This document shows positions 34,903-46,390 of a stretch of 64,000 nucleotides of DNA, in pieces (position 1 is the first letter of the stretch; every line of letters begins with the position of its first letter). Both the position numbers and the translations under genes were made by a program. The stretch spans positions 4,588,001-4,652,000 of the forward strand of contig NC_133101.1 of NCBI RefSeq assembly GCF_022965805.1. The letters are read 5' to 3'. Source of the DNA: Primulina eburnea. Lineage: Eukaryota; Streptophyta; Magnoliopsida; Lamiales; Gesneriaceae. The notes under the pieces are model-generated. The model saw only the letters and a program-made list of their open reading frames with translations. It did not search any database and was not told the origin of the DNA.

Positions 34903-36844
34903 GATTTTCTGCAGCAAATATCAATTAATATATATACCTAATGTGAATGGATGAACATCATAATAATCAATATTCTGAATTTGATTGCTATCACTAATCA
35001 AGTCATTTTTAAGAAATTCTGCAATGGTTGATTCCACAACCTTATCATTTGGAAAAATTTACATCTTTCGGACCTTTTGACATATCCAATGAATTACCCA
35101 TGAGTGGTCCTTGGGTCTTACATGATTTCTTGTGTAATATCGACTCTTACTTTAAACAATCACATCCAAATATGTATATTTCTCAAACTCGATTTCCAAC
35201 CTTCTCATAATTCAAATTTTATCTTACGGACAACATCAATTGGAATCCGATTTAACTTATGCACACTTGTCCTAAGAGTTTCCGTTCACAAGAATTTTAG
35301 AAGTTTGGACCTACTAAACATGCTTCAAACCATGTCCATCATCAGTGTTTTGTAATAGTTTATTTATAATTTTAATTCAATTGAAGATGGTGTGATTATC
35401 CTCAATTAATTGAAATCATACGAATTATTAGGATATTGAGCTCTTTATACACAAAATATTTATTATCCATAATTATTCATCTCCAAGTGTTACCAAAATG
35501 ATGAATAAATTTATGTATGTTAAAACTAAATGTGATTCAAAACTTAATGTATTACTTCAATTCAATTAAAGATTATGTGTCTATTCTTTAATAGATTAAA
35601 ATATACGAAAGACATTCCAACCACAAACACATAAATATTTATGCTTTTAATATGTACCATAATAAAAGTCAGTCGTGCGATCCTCAACCACTTAATGTAT
35701 AATTTCGGATAACTAAGGATGTTGTAGTTAAAACTTAATTATTAAAATTATACGGGTTCACTGGACATAATTTTGGCTTTACTCAATTTGTTTATATATA
35801 ATTATTTAATATAACAATCAACACTTTCTAACAATACTATCAGGATAGATAGGTAGAACTAAGACTTTTTAAATACCTAACTCACTCATCACAGAGACAA
35901 GTCAAGACAATTTAAACCGGTTTATGAACAACTCATCAGATCATGTCTACATATGTCGTCACTTTATAATTATTATCCAACATAAATGATCCATAATGTT
36001 TATCTTTATCAGCCATTTTTTTTGGGTAACTTTATAATTTACATTTTATCTTATAAATTTAGTCATATAAAATTATAAGAAACAAAATAAATTATTAAAT
36101 ATGAACAAAATGTTAATCTCAATATTACAATTCTTAATTTTTATTTGCATGCATGATTACGACAATATTTATAATCATAATATTAAAAATTGCATAATAG
36201 CCAGATAAATACTAATTACACATAATTTTGGCTTTATACATCTAATCCAAATAACTTCTCAACATGTCAATATGTATAATTCGGAATAATAATGTTTCTA
36301 AAATCAAGTTTTCGAATTTTCACAAATTGCATAAACCATCCAAACATGCATATAATTCAAAATCTTGATAATTCTTTTGGAAATACCTAAGACTGAAAAT
36401 TGAGAATTAAATTATCAAATCAATAATTTTGGCTATTAAAAATTCAAATTTCTTGGGAAATCAAAATCCCTAAATTGAAGTCAATATTTTCGATCAAATC
36501 CCAAAAGTCAAACACAGCCTTAAATAAAAAAAATCCTCAATTTTCAAAAAACCCCATATTTAAACCCCAATTTTGAACAAACCCTAGTCCTAGACCTGCC
36601 GCCCAGCCACCTCCGGCGAAGTTGTCGACCGCTCATGGATGGCCGAACATAAATCAAATCTCGAAGTATTTATCATGATAATATAAATAATATTTCTTAA
36701 TTTACTTTCTTTTAAATATGAGATGAGACGTCTTACATATTTATCATCATAAAATTTGTTGATCATAACTAAATTATTTTATGAACTTAAATAAAATAAT
36801 CTAACAGCAGTTTAATATTAATTTGGTTGGATTTCTTGTTTCAG

Positions 36845-38795
36845 GAGGATTTGACACAGCTCATGCAGCAGCAAGGTAAAAACTTCTATTGTGCATTAGA
36901 GATTTGTGGACATTTTGTAACATTGATCTCTTACCTATTTTCATCATGCAGAGCATATGATCGTGCTGCGATCAAGTTTCGTGGGGTTGATGCTGAAATA
37001 AATTTCAAACTAGGGGAATATGAAGAGGACATGAAACAGGTTCGCTTCTGATAGTTACTGATGATTTGTAAGTTCAAATTTATGAATCTTATTTGGTTCA
37101 TTTTTTTGTAGATGAAAGACTTGACAAAAGAAGAGTTTGTTCACATTCTTCGCCGCCGAAGCAACGGGTTTTCTCGAGGAAGCTCAAAGTACAGAGGTGT
37201 AACGCTGCACAAATGTGGTCGCTGGGAGGCACGAATGGGCCAATTCCTCGGCAAAAAGTACAAATCTACTTTTACATTGTACAGGTTGTTTTGATGGTTA
37301 TTCTGGGCAGTGATTGATCTCTGATTGGTTTCTGAAGCTCTAAGTTTAGACAGTTAATTCAAATGGCGAAAGAATCCCCATTTATATTGAAAATTTGTAA
37401 TGGTCTGTTGCAGGTGTATGTATCTTGGGTTATTCGACAGCGAAGTCGAAGCTGCAAGGTTCTTGTGATCGCGATCATACCATTTTAAACTTCATATAGA
37501 GTAGGACCAATTTATTAGATTGAAACGATCCTCCATTTTAATTTCTCTTCCAGGGCTTATGATAAAGCAGCCATCAAACGTAATGGCACTGAAGCTGTGA
37601 CCAACTTTGAGCCAAGTATCTATGGAACAGACAGAAAAATCGACCACAGAGATGCAGGTACGGTATAAACATTGGTTACTAATTTCGTCCTTCTCCAATT
37701 GCTTTGCCATTGTTTATATTGTGCGAAAAACAGACTCAGTGTATAAGGATTTACTGATGATGTTTTTAGGTATTGACGGCAATCTTGATCTCAATCTTGG
37801 AATGTCTTTAGCTTTGAATGGTCCGCTTGGGGATGACATTACAGCAAAGTTGGGTAAAAGCTGGTTTTCGTCACGTACGTGCACTCAACTTTATGAACAT
37901 GTTTTGTACATGTAAGTCTATTGTGGGTAACACAAATTGGATTGTAAATAACACGGGGAAAGAAACAATTACTCCTCTTGTTACACATGCGTTCCCGGGA
38001 TTCAATGTCCTGTCGAGTGTCATGTTCCTGAACCAATAGAAACCTTATTAAGTCTTGTCCATAGTGTTCTTGTACATATGTAGGTGTTAATACCCTTTCC
38101 ACAAATTCACAGGTTGAAACATCTTTCGTTTCCCCTCATGGATTAGTTTCATCCTAGTATTCCCCCATGTGGGCTGGCATGTACTCTGGTTTTGCCCCAA
38201 GTAATAAGGTGATTTTTCTCATCTGCTATTGTTTTTCAACCTTGGACTTGATCGAATTATGAACATTGCCACCACGAAATATATGATTGGTGATATAGCA
38301 AACAGAGAACAAGCAACGATTTTCTTGACCGGAAGATGTTTTCCCACATTAGTTCAGTCGAAGAAGCATAAAACGCATACACATGCTCGATGTACTCGAG
38401 CTCCTGGGACTCATGACACCACAATAAACTTCTGACACTAGCTTCCCTTAATAAGTTGCTCATTTCTTGTCTACGGACCGAGTTCTTGTTATTGATCTTC
38501 TCGCATATTCTTTACATTCTGTCCTATGCAATTACTGACAAAGATGTATGGTATAATAATTTATAGATGTCTACGGACCGAAATTATTAATGGCCATTAC
38601 TTCGCCTCCATACTCAAACCGGCCATGGAAAATGCATAATGCCGGCATCATGACCTCTCCTGTGCCACTTTATCTTCTGCAGCAGTATCATCAGGACTCT
38701 CTACCAGTACCACCGCCACTCCTAATTCGAATTCCCTCGTCTCCTCGACATCCCGGTTGTATCTTCCTGCAACTAAGGTCGACATCCTTCATTGA
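36845..38795 (+). pseudogene. 5'-truncated AP2/TOE-like transcription factor copy
   Basis: AP2/TOE proteins are nuclear regulators of flowering and organ identity with two AP2 domains and are silenced by miR172. The visible exons are 36845-36875 ([10 protein letters not shown]), 36952-37039 ([18 protein letters not shown]), 37112-37257 ([20 protein letters not shown]), 37414-37458 (YLGLFDSEVEAA), 37554-37657 ([20 protein letters not shown]) and 37770-37853 (EAR-like LDLNLGMSL). Pieces of the C-terminus follow: PMWAGMYSGFAPSNK at about 38158-38205, with an in-frame TAG just before at 38155, and WKMHNAGIMTSP then, in another frame, LSSAAVSSG through LYLPATK, ending at 38795. The N-terminus and first half of AP2 domain 1 are absent upstream. 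Loss of the 5' part plus a stop and a frameshift indicate a pseudogene. A new upstream exon cannot be excluded. Confidence 0.8.
38680..38700 (+). promoter_or_regulatory. Damaged miR172 target site
   Basis: In this family the site encodes SAASSGF. Here the frame reads SAAVSSGLS, so GCAGCA is followed by an extra GTA before TCATCAGGACTCT. Without a gap, the 21-mer differs from the usual AP2 target at positions 2, 7 and 18, one of them opposite the microRNA seed. Pairing with miR172 should be weakened. Confidence 0.65.
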
Positions 38796-39182
38796 CCTGT
38801 GCAAAATATTTTCATAGGTTCAAATTTTTTTTGTTCGTATAAATGATGTAAGAATATTTATATAAAATTATTAATACATTAATCATTTTAAAATATGCAA
38901 TAAAAAATTTCTTGATATAAAATAATTATTTTTACGTGTTAAATCAAATTGAATACATTTTTTATTTTTGCCAAAACCAAAATGGAATTCCAAATCTATA
39001 ATTTAAAATAAAAATCCAAAGCCGATTTTAATTCCAAATCCCCATTTTTACTAAATCAAATATATTGTTGACGACTTTGGTGCAAATCGTAGAATCTTGG
39101 AAATCAAGTTACAGCAGAGAACAATCAGCACCGGAGAGAGCTAAGCACGAATTGCTTCGGCGGCGGCAGAGCTGGTCGGAAG
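38796..39182. other. Short spacer before the RRG-like gene
   Basis: AT-rich; nothing but the probable promoter and 5' UTR of the downstream gene (GC-richer from about 39100). Confidence 0.5.
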
Positions 39183-42100
39183 ATGAGGTTTACTGTTCTT
39201 GCCTCCCGGGGAAAGGCTATCTTTACATTGCCCGCTCTTAACTCCCCGCTAAAGTTTTCCCTCTTTCTTCCGAAAACCCCAACCCATTATCTCCTACTCG
39301 ATTATCTTCCGCCGGGAATCGTGTTCATTCCAGTCTGCTCTCTCGTTGAGTTCCTCTCGCAAGGTTTCGTTTCTGCAGAGGAACCCCGGGCTCGCAGTTT
39401 CTAAATGCACCTCGTCGATTTCGTCGTCGGCTACCGACATGATTGAATGGAATGACGTAGTTTCGTGCTCCGAGATTGGTGCTGGAGTGACTGAGGTGGG
39501 ATTGGAGGAGGAGGATGATGTGAATGAGGGTTTCAAGGCTCGTATTTCAGTCAAGGCTTTTTTCTTCTCCACTAGGTTCTTTTTTTTTTCTTCTAGTTTT
39601 TATAAAACGTAATGAATCAGTTTTTACTCTAACTTTGTGAGATTATGGCTTGTGTGTTTGTGGAGACAGCGTGGATTTAAGGACCTTGTTGGAACAGAAT
39701 AAGCAGAATTTTATTCCACCTTCATCTCGAATGACTAATTATGTGGTTCTGAGATTTGGTGATCTAGAATCTGACCCTCATGTAAGCTGGAGCCATTTCT
39801 CTGCATTATATTGGATTATCGATTGATATGTGTTATCATCTATTGTCAATTGTTGGCATCAATTTGTGTAAATTGAAGTACTGCTACAAGAACATGCCTT
39901 TATGAAGGATAATATAGCTTAAAAAATGGTACTTTGTTGTAATAGCCATTTCTTGCTATGGCATTCGAGTGTCATCAAGGCGAAGCAAGAAATTTATTTG
40001 TAATAGCGTGATGCTAAACATGAAATGGGTTTCTTGTGATAGCATTCGAGTGGTTGAGAGGCAACAATAGGATGTATTTTTAGACACTCCCCTGCTAGCT
40101 TTCCCCAGTCTGTGATGCTGATGGAACAACATTCTTCAACTCTTAAGTATATGGTACATCCCCCACTTTAGATGGTTTCAATATTAGATGAACCTTTTTT
40201 CTTTAGAATACTGAGTGCAACTTGGGCTTCCCTTTTATTTGAAGTGAAGTCAAGTCAGCATTTTCAGTATCGTGCATATTTTCTCTTTAAGAGCAGATAA
40301 CTTTGGGATTCATATTATGCTTAGTTCCTTTTTAATTGTATATTACACTGTTGTCATCTCAGGGCTTGAGTTCTAGTTTAGGTGGAAACGATTGCTGTTA
40401 CATGGTAGTTTTTCAGTACGGGTCAATTGTCCTATTCAATGTTGGTGATCATGAAGTCGATGGGTATCTAAAAATTGTCGAAAGACATGCTTCAGGCTTG
40501 CTTCCTGAGATGAGAAAGGATGGTAAGCCCATTTGAAATCATACTGTTAAATGCATCACTTGTGGCCCCTTATATTCTTTATTTCATGTTTGATGCCATG
40601 GTTGAAGAATTTGATTATGTAAGATGGGTTATCCGAGGTTTGTTGATTTGTTGTGTTTGATTTAATGTGGTCTGTTATATTGCTTGCTGGATAAGTTTAT
40701 TCCAATTAATAGTGGGTTGTGACTTGTGAGCAGTATAATACATGATTCTCATGCATAATCTTTATCCTTTGTAATGTGCATAGCCTTCTAACCAACTTGG
40801 TTTCTCCTGCCAATAGAAATGAAAAGTCTGGTCTGTTGACAAAGAACGATTTACTTGATTTAGGCTGCGATACTTGACCTAGACTTTAACAAGTAATTGC
40901 TTTTACTTTGAAGGGATACTGTGATATAACTTATTTGTATAACTTATATACCTGTCGGATGCAGTAATCCAGAAGTTAAAGTGTTTGTACCTTTGTTTTA
41001 ACTTTTAAGTTTAAACCAACATCTGTATTGAAATTCAAAACATTCACTGCCTTGTCTGCTTTACTGATTTCATCTAATTGATGCTTTTGAATTGAAGTAA
41101 TGAACTTATGCATCAACTGTTGATTCGTGGACACCACTTAATGTTATGCGTGGTAATAATTTGTTGTCTCTTTTTGTTGAATCGTCTTTTTTTGTATCTG
41201 TTTCGAGTGATGCCCTGACTTTATGGTTTGGATCTGAAAAACAGAATATGAGGTGAGAGAAAAGCCAACTTTGAACACCTGGATGCAAGGTGGACTTGAT
41301 TACATAATGCTCCAGTACCTAAACATTGATGGGATTCGCACAATTGGTAGTGTTCTCGGCCAAAGTATTGCTCTTGATTACTACGTCCGCCAGGTTGGTT
41401 TTAACTTCAAATTTTTACGATAGTGCTCCTTGATTTTTATTTTTGAGAATCTCTGTCTGTGATGGTTCAGGTTGATGGAATGGTTGCAGAATTTACTGAC
41501 ATAAATAGGGGGATGGAGAAAACTGGAACGTTTACTATGAAAAGAAAAAAGCTCTTTCAGTTGGTTGGAAAGGCAAATTCCAATCTCGCTGATGTAATTC
41601 TTAAGCTAGGACTTTTCGAAAGGTAATATTCAAAATGCTTAGTAAGAGTTGTGTACTTCACCAACCTCCTCCAGTAAGCAACACATATGTAGAACTTGTT
41701 TTTGAAGCTACTCTTCTCGACAATTTGCAATAGAGGAATGAGAAGCTGCATAAAAATTTCTGAATGAGAAGCCATATAGAAATTTCTGAAAGATGTGTTT
41801 TGTTAATGCACGAGAACAAGCCTTTAGCTAGTGAGATTAGGATTTTGATGTAGCAATCTATGTTAGTATTCTTTCTTTTGTGAATCAATGCAGGGGAGTT
41901 TGTTTGTATTCTTTTTCTCTCTTAAGTAATTGCCGTTTATAAATACTTTCCACTCTATGGAAAAAACACGAGGCACCTTTATATCTATAGATTTCTACTT
42001 CATTTCTATTATATATTTTAAGATAAACATGTACACAGACTATAAGAGTAGTTTGCTGATTTCCTCTTAAATACACTTCTCTGTTTCATGATCTACCTGT

Positions 42101-42568
42101 GTGGGGTGTTCTATTGCTTTAGCTGCTGATGTTAAGTTATTTACTTGATCCCAGATCGGATATTGCGTGGAAGGATGCTAAGTATGCCCAGATTTGGGAG
42201 TACCTCCGCGATGAATTTGAATTAACCCAAAGATTTGCAAGCCTTGATTTCAAGTTGAAATTTGTCGAGGTATTTTTCAAAAACATGTCTTTTGAATAAT
42301 TTGTTTTAGAGAAGACTTCTCATTCAACCACATACATGACATTCAATGAGACTAAACAATTTTTCGGAAAACATTTTCTTGGAAACTTTCTATATCGTTC
42401 GTAGTTGATTTTTTTTCCCCATTGCAGCATAACATTCGGTTCCTTCAGGAGATTCTGCAGAACAGGAAATCAGATTTTCTTGAATGGTTGATCATCATAC
42501 TTATAGGTGCTGAAATCCTCATATCTATCTATGACATACTTCACAAGTCCTCAATTACATCTTTATAG
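39183..42568 (+). CDS. RRG homolog: RETARDED ROOT GROWTH-like DUF155 (RMD1/YagE) protein, seven exons
   Basis: Exons 39183-39575, 39670-39781, 40363-40522, 41245-41393, 41471-41622, 42155-42269 and 42428-42568, all GT-AG. The DUF155 domain runs from about NYVVLRFGDLES through YMVVFQYGSIVLFNVGDHE, LDYIMLQYLNIDGIRTIGSV, FTMKRKKLFQLVGKANSNL to EYLRDEFELTQRFASLDFKL. The C-terminus has one membrane span (WLIIILIGAEILISIY), as in mitochondrial inner-membrane relatives. Arabidopsis RRG is mitochondrial and supports root meristem cell division; this role is transferred by similarity. Oddity: the ATG at 39183 opens a presequence-like frame (MRFTVLASRGKAIF) that ends at 39404, while the conserved frame is open from 39253 and has no ATG before 39440. 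The total exon length is one base over a multiple of three. So there is a +1 shift within 39253-39404, or a sequence error, or a start elsewhere. RRG and its paralogue RRL cannot be told apart here. Confidence 0.87.
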
Positions 42569-44348
42569 AGCCAACAGTCTTTAGAGATAACATACGATTT
42601 TGAATTGGAGTTCTTGTGTATATACACAAAGTGTTATTACCATCTAGTTTCATTTCCGTTTGATGTATACCTTTAATAATTTTGTAATTTGATTTTGCCA
42701 TAACCAGGGCTGACAAATATGAGTTTTTCTCCATGTTCCCCAATTTTGAGAACCCTTTACATTGACTATAAGTCACATTATTACTTGTACACCAGAAAAG
42801 AAAAAAAAAACCAATAAAAGATGATAGTGCACTTTCAAGATTGGAGCGCGCATGTGCGCGACATTGGGTGGCGCATGTGCGCGGGTGCTGCCTGGGCTCG
42901 CCTGCTCTTTCTCGCGCATGTGCGCGCCATGAGCGGCGCATATGCGCGCTGCTCACTGTATGGTTCGCGCATGTGCGCGACTTTGATGGGCGCATGTGCG
43001 CGGGTGCTTCTGCATTCCAATGCTCGCTTGGTCACATTTCTTCTACTAGGCACCATCTTAGCTCCTTTTCACGTCCTTTCAGTGGTCTCACCTAGATTCC
43101 TGCAATCACACCAATAATACCAAATACGCGTAATTCCGCCCGAAAAAGACCAACAATCCATATGAAATATAGGACTAATATAAGTGCATAAAATGCACTT
43201 ATCAAAGATCAACCATCAACCAACTTCTTCACGAAATATTTGCTCCGATCCACAAGTTGCACCCAACTAAAACACGAAACAGTCTAAAATTATTTTATCA
43301 AGAAAAATTCAACTTCTGCAAAAGCTCTAATATGGCATGATATAACTTACGATCCCTTTTCTTACGAAATGACTTATGAAAAGCACAATATAACTCCCGA
43401 CAGTATAGCAGCTCCGATAGCAGTTGCGGCCAATTTAGGTGGATGCCCTCCAATTCCATTACCTGAAAGAAAAAAACAAGTCACTTATTTGTTCTATAAA
43501 TTATTAACTTGATTCATTTCGTACTAATTGATGTTTTAAAAGCAAATATATGAACAAGTATGAACTATAATAATATCATAAGTTCTGTGCTATTTGCCAA
43601 ACGACCCCACCCCATTATGATGCTAAGATTGCAAGGCCTCAGCTTAACGTCGATATCAGATCAGAATCATGTTGTTACATCAACGACGTGTTTGAAAAAT
43701 GATTAAAATTACAACACAAAAATAGAAAGATAGTAGATTAAAACTGAAATCTGACAATATCGAGTGCTGAAATTGAAAAAATAATCCAATATGTAAGATA
43801 GAAATTGCACTCTTACCCTAGTTTATGAGGTGGAGTTAATAACTTTTACTAATCAAGATAAACAAAAAATCAAGAATCATTTAAAACGATAGATGGGGTA
43901 TTTTTTATAAAATAAAATTAATAAATAAACTATGCTAACTACAAAAGTAAAATAAGAAATTCAAAAATGTGTATCCATACTATCTATCTTGTATATACGA
44001 GGGGTATATAGTAATAATCTTTTTGGTTTTCTCGTGCATTCACAATGAGCATTTCACTCTTAATCTACAAAATAATTTTTTTAAAAGTACTTCAAACTTT
44101 AAAATTACAAAAAAAATTATTCAAATTAAATCATTGTTTTACATATTTATCAAACAAAATTATAAAAATTGTCTTTGACATTCTTAATGATAATTACAGC
44201 ATATACCTGATTAAAATTTGTCGTAGCTACATCTACACACATAAAAAGGTTTACCAAAATAACTTATATCATCCTTAAATCAAACAAGACAAACAAATCA
44301 TCTGAAAAAAGAAGCTAACAATGTAAAAAAAAATATACATTTATTAAT
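42569..44348. other. Intergenic, with a dyad minisatellite in a likely retroelement fragment
   Basis: At 42847-43004 is a GC-rich minisatellite (separate entry). The following stretch to about 43205 (CGCGTAATTCCGCCCG, AAGTGCATAAAATGCACTTA) looks like retrotransposon sequence. 43206-44348 is AT-rich with no gene; it ends with the 3' flank of the minus-strand gene at 44349. Confidence 0.5.
42847..43004. repeat. Minisatellite of CGCGCATGTGCGCG palindromes, three paired units
   Basis: Six near-perfect palindromes of the type CGCGCATGTGCGCG sit in three pairs starting at about 42847, 42913 and 42966. The first member of a pair is flanked TCGCGC..GCGCGA and the second GGCGC..GCGCGG. It is strikingly GC-rich within AT-rich DNA. 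Confidence 0.9.
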
Positions 44349-44948
44349 TTACGATGAACTTCCTAGTACTGGCTGTGTACGAGAACCTTGAATATCCCCA
44401 CCTTCTTTCAGACTGATTCCACCACCTTGAGCCGCGGCCGCCACGGCTTGCATGGTGGCATTTTCATCCGAAACCTGCTGCATGATGTCTCTAAAAGCCC
44501 GGAAACAAATAGTATCAATAATACTGTCAACCTCCATAATTATTTCCACCCGTCTCTCATGCAAACTCCGGAGGCTAAACATCAATCTAAACCAGAAACT
44601 CAGAAGATTCGGCAATAGAGAAATATCATGATTCCCAAGCAAAAACCCATTCTTGCAGACCAAGCATTCCAAGCATGTCACTGTTTCATCCGCGAGCTTG
44701 TTTAGTTCCGCCGGCTGAAGAAACGAGATTCTCCTCATCAATCTCATGTCGTGGCTCTCCCTTTCCAGCCAAATCCAGAATGCCACAACTTTTACCGACA
44801 CGAACAGCTCGCGACGCAGGGAAAGGGCTAGCCGGGCGTAGAGTTCGCGGTCTAAAGAGTGGAACAGATTGAATTGCTCGTCGGTGAGCGGCGCACAAGG
44901 TCTTTCCAAGAGAGGTGCAGAAAATCTAAATAGATCAGGCCGGTTCAT
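44349..44948 (-). CDS. Plant-specific protein of unknown function, 199 aa, single exon
   Basis: An intact intronless frame starts with MNRPDLFRFSAPLLERPCAP. The central block (LTDEQFNLFHSLDRELYARL, VVAFWIWLERESHD, LADETVTCLECLVCKNGF, RAFRDIMQQV) resembles a family of plant proteins I have seen only as uncharacterised. It is rich in Leu/Arg helices with several Cys in the middle (CLECLVC), has no signal peptide, and ends in a low-complexity Ala/Gly/Ser tail. Codon use and length look like a real gene. The 5' UTR would lie just above 44948, in a GC-richer patch typical of a plant promoter. I cannot give a function. Confidence 0.75.
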   Translation of the reverse strand: MNRPDLFRFSAPLLERPCAPLTDEQFNLFHSLDRELYARLALSLRRELFVSVKVVAFWIWLERESHDMRLMRRISFLQPAELNKLADETVTCLECLVCKNGFLLGNHDISLLPNLLSFWFRLMFSLRSLHERRVEIIMEVDSIIDTICFRAFRDIMQQVSDENATMQAVAAAAQGGGISLKEGGDIQGSRTQPVLGSSS

Positions 44949-45560
44949 CTTTGTTTGTTGAAAACTCTTGAAGTTTTTTCTCTAATGGCGCAGGGGTTCG
45001 GCGTCGTAGGGTTTTATGGTTTTTTGTTGAGATTTGGGCCTCCGATCATGCGTGATACATGGGCGAATCTTGATTCTTTTTTGTATAATTTTTTTCAAAT
45101 CTAAGAGTTGTGGATAAACGGTAAACTTGTCCATTAAAAGTTAAAACTCGTCCCATTATCATTTTGTATGCTGATCTTCTGATATTTAAAAATCGGGGAA
45201 ATTCGTAATTTTGGTTTTGGTTTTTAATTTTTTTTGAACTTTGGTTTTTTATATCGTTAAATTTCAGCTTTTTTTGTGGCAACTTCACTCATTTTCTCGC
45301 TGTGGATCCAGTGCAGCGTTGGCGCGACGCTTAGATAAGCAATTTCATATCAGCACATCACCAAAAGAGGAGTAAAATTGTCAACAATAAAAAATGATTA
45401 GATGTCATGTGAAAAGATCTTCTCACATATCTGTATCCGGAAGAGGGGTCGATCTGATCAATACCTAAAGTGAAAAATGATATTTTTCACGGTCCGACTC
45501 AACCAGTGAAAAATACCATAGAAGTTTTGTGATAAAAAATATGCAAGACTAACACAGAAT

Positions 45561-45710
45561 AGTGGGTCTCATGTGAGACCGTCTCACGGATCATAATCTG
45601 TGATACGGATCAATCCTACTCATATTCACAATAAAAAGTAATACTCTTAGAATAAAAAGTAATACTTGTGTGAGACCGTCTCACGGGTCGTATTTGTGAG
45701 ACGGTCAAAT
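45561..45710 (-). mobile_element. GTGAGAC-family MITE, rearranged
   Basis: The first half is a normal minus-oriented copy (GTGGGTCTCATGTGAGACCG through CACAATAAAAAGTAATAC). It then switches to ACTTGTGTGAGACCGTCTCA and CGGGTCGTATTTGTGAGACG, which is the other end in inverted orientation. It looks like a hairpin-mediated rearrangement or nested pair. Confidence 0.8.
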
Positions 45711-46205
45711 TTGTTTATTGTCGCAAACCACTAATTTTAAATATTTTTATCTTCTGTTGGAGAGGTATAGACTGAGAGGTGTATTCAATGTAGGAGATTT
45801 AATGATTTTTAATGACTTTTGTAGATTTTTAAAGTTTAGAGGTATTTAATCAAGATTTTTGTACACTTTATAAAAATATAGTGATATTCAAAATAAAATT
45901 TCACAGAATTTTAAAAAGTCTTGTGATAATCAATATTGACTTTTAAAAACTCTATAAAATCTGGATGTAGTCAAATTTCAATAAATTTTTTAATAACTTA
46001 ATGAAATTCATTAACATACAAACATTAAAACTTAAGGTACAACTATAAATTGTTAAAAAAAAATTTGGTTCAACCTAAAAATTTGGATGGATTTTTAAAA
46101 CTTTTAACTCATACATGAAGTCTTTTTTTTTTTCTCTCCACCTCACACCACCTCTCATCTCTTCACATATTTTCTCATCTCATATATTTCTATTACTCTC
46201 TAATT

Positions 46206-46390
46206 TTTGGACCAAGTATTTATGGCCAAGACAATAGTCTTGGGTTCGAGACTGGAGACACACATACTCCACTGACAGAAGTGAGGAGTTTTGTGAGTAA
46301 AAGTCATGGGCTATTATGAGGTCTGTGATTGCAGGACTCAAAAGAGGTAGACTCATGAGCCTTACAATATATACAAATGAACGTAAACAA
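46206..46390 (+). mobile_element. Possible SINE
   Basis: TTGGACCAAGTATTTATGG (weak box A) is followed about 34 bases later by GGGTTCGAGACTGG, a good box B for RNA polymerase III. The 3' end is AT-rich and undefined. No target duplication was identified. Confidence 0.35.

Larger units (their letters stand above)
31947..36844. other. AT-rich intergenic region with transposon scraps
   Basis: No gene recognised. It holds a Helitron-like GC motif at 33558-33576, a direct repeat pair at 33950-34135 and 34422-34605, a lone CACTA terminus at 34888-34902, and at about 36540-36650 a GC-richer patch (AAACCCTAGTCCTAGACC, CCACCTCCGGCGAAG) resembling the leader of an LTR element, just before the truncated AP2 copy. 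Confidence 0.5.

Noticed and set aside
36600..36844. N-terminal exons of the AP2 copy
   Set aside because: No frame here matches the first AP2 domain (no YRGVT or GRWE) or the usual acidic N-terminus; the patch looks like an LTR leader.
42555..42995. Minus-strand frame of 146 codons
   Set aside because: Its N-terminal part is the CGCGCATGTGCGCG minisatellite translated (RTCANHTVSSAHMRRS); the rest is random.
45740..46060. Possible further MITE beginning GTGTATTCAATG
   Set aside because: The start resembles some MITE ends, but I could not find a complementary end or a target duplication.
46206..46390. A tRNA gene from the box-B match
   Set aside because: No cloverleaf or anticodon stem can be drawn; at most a SINE.
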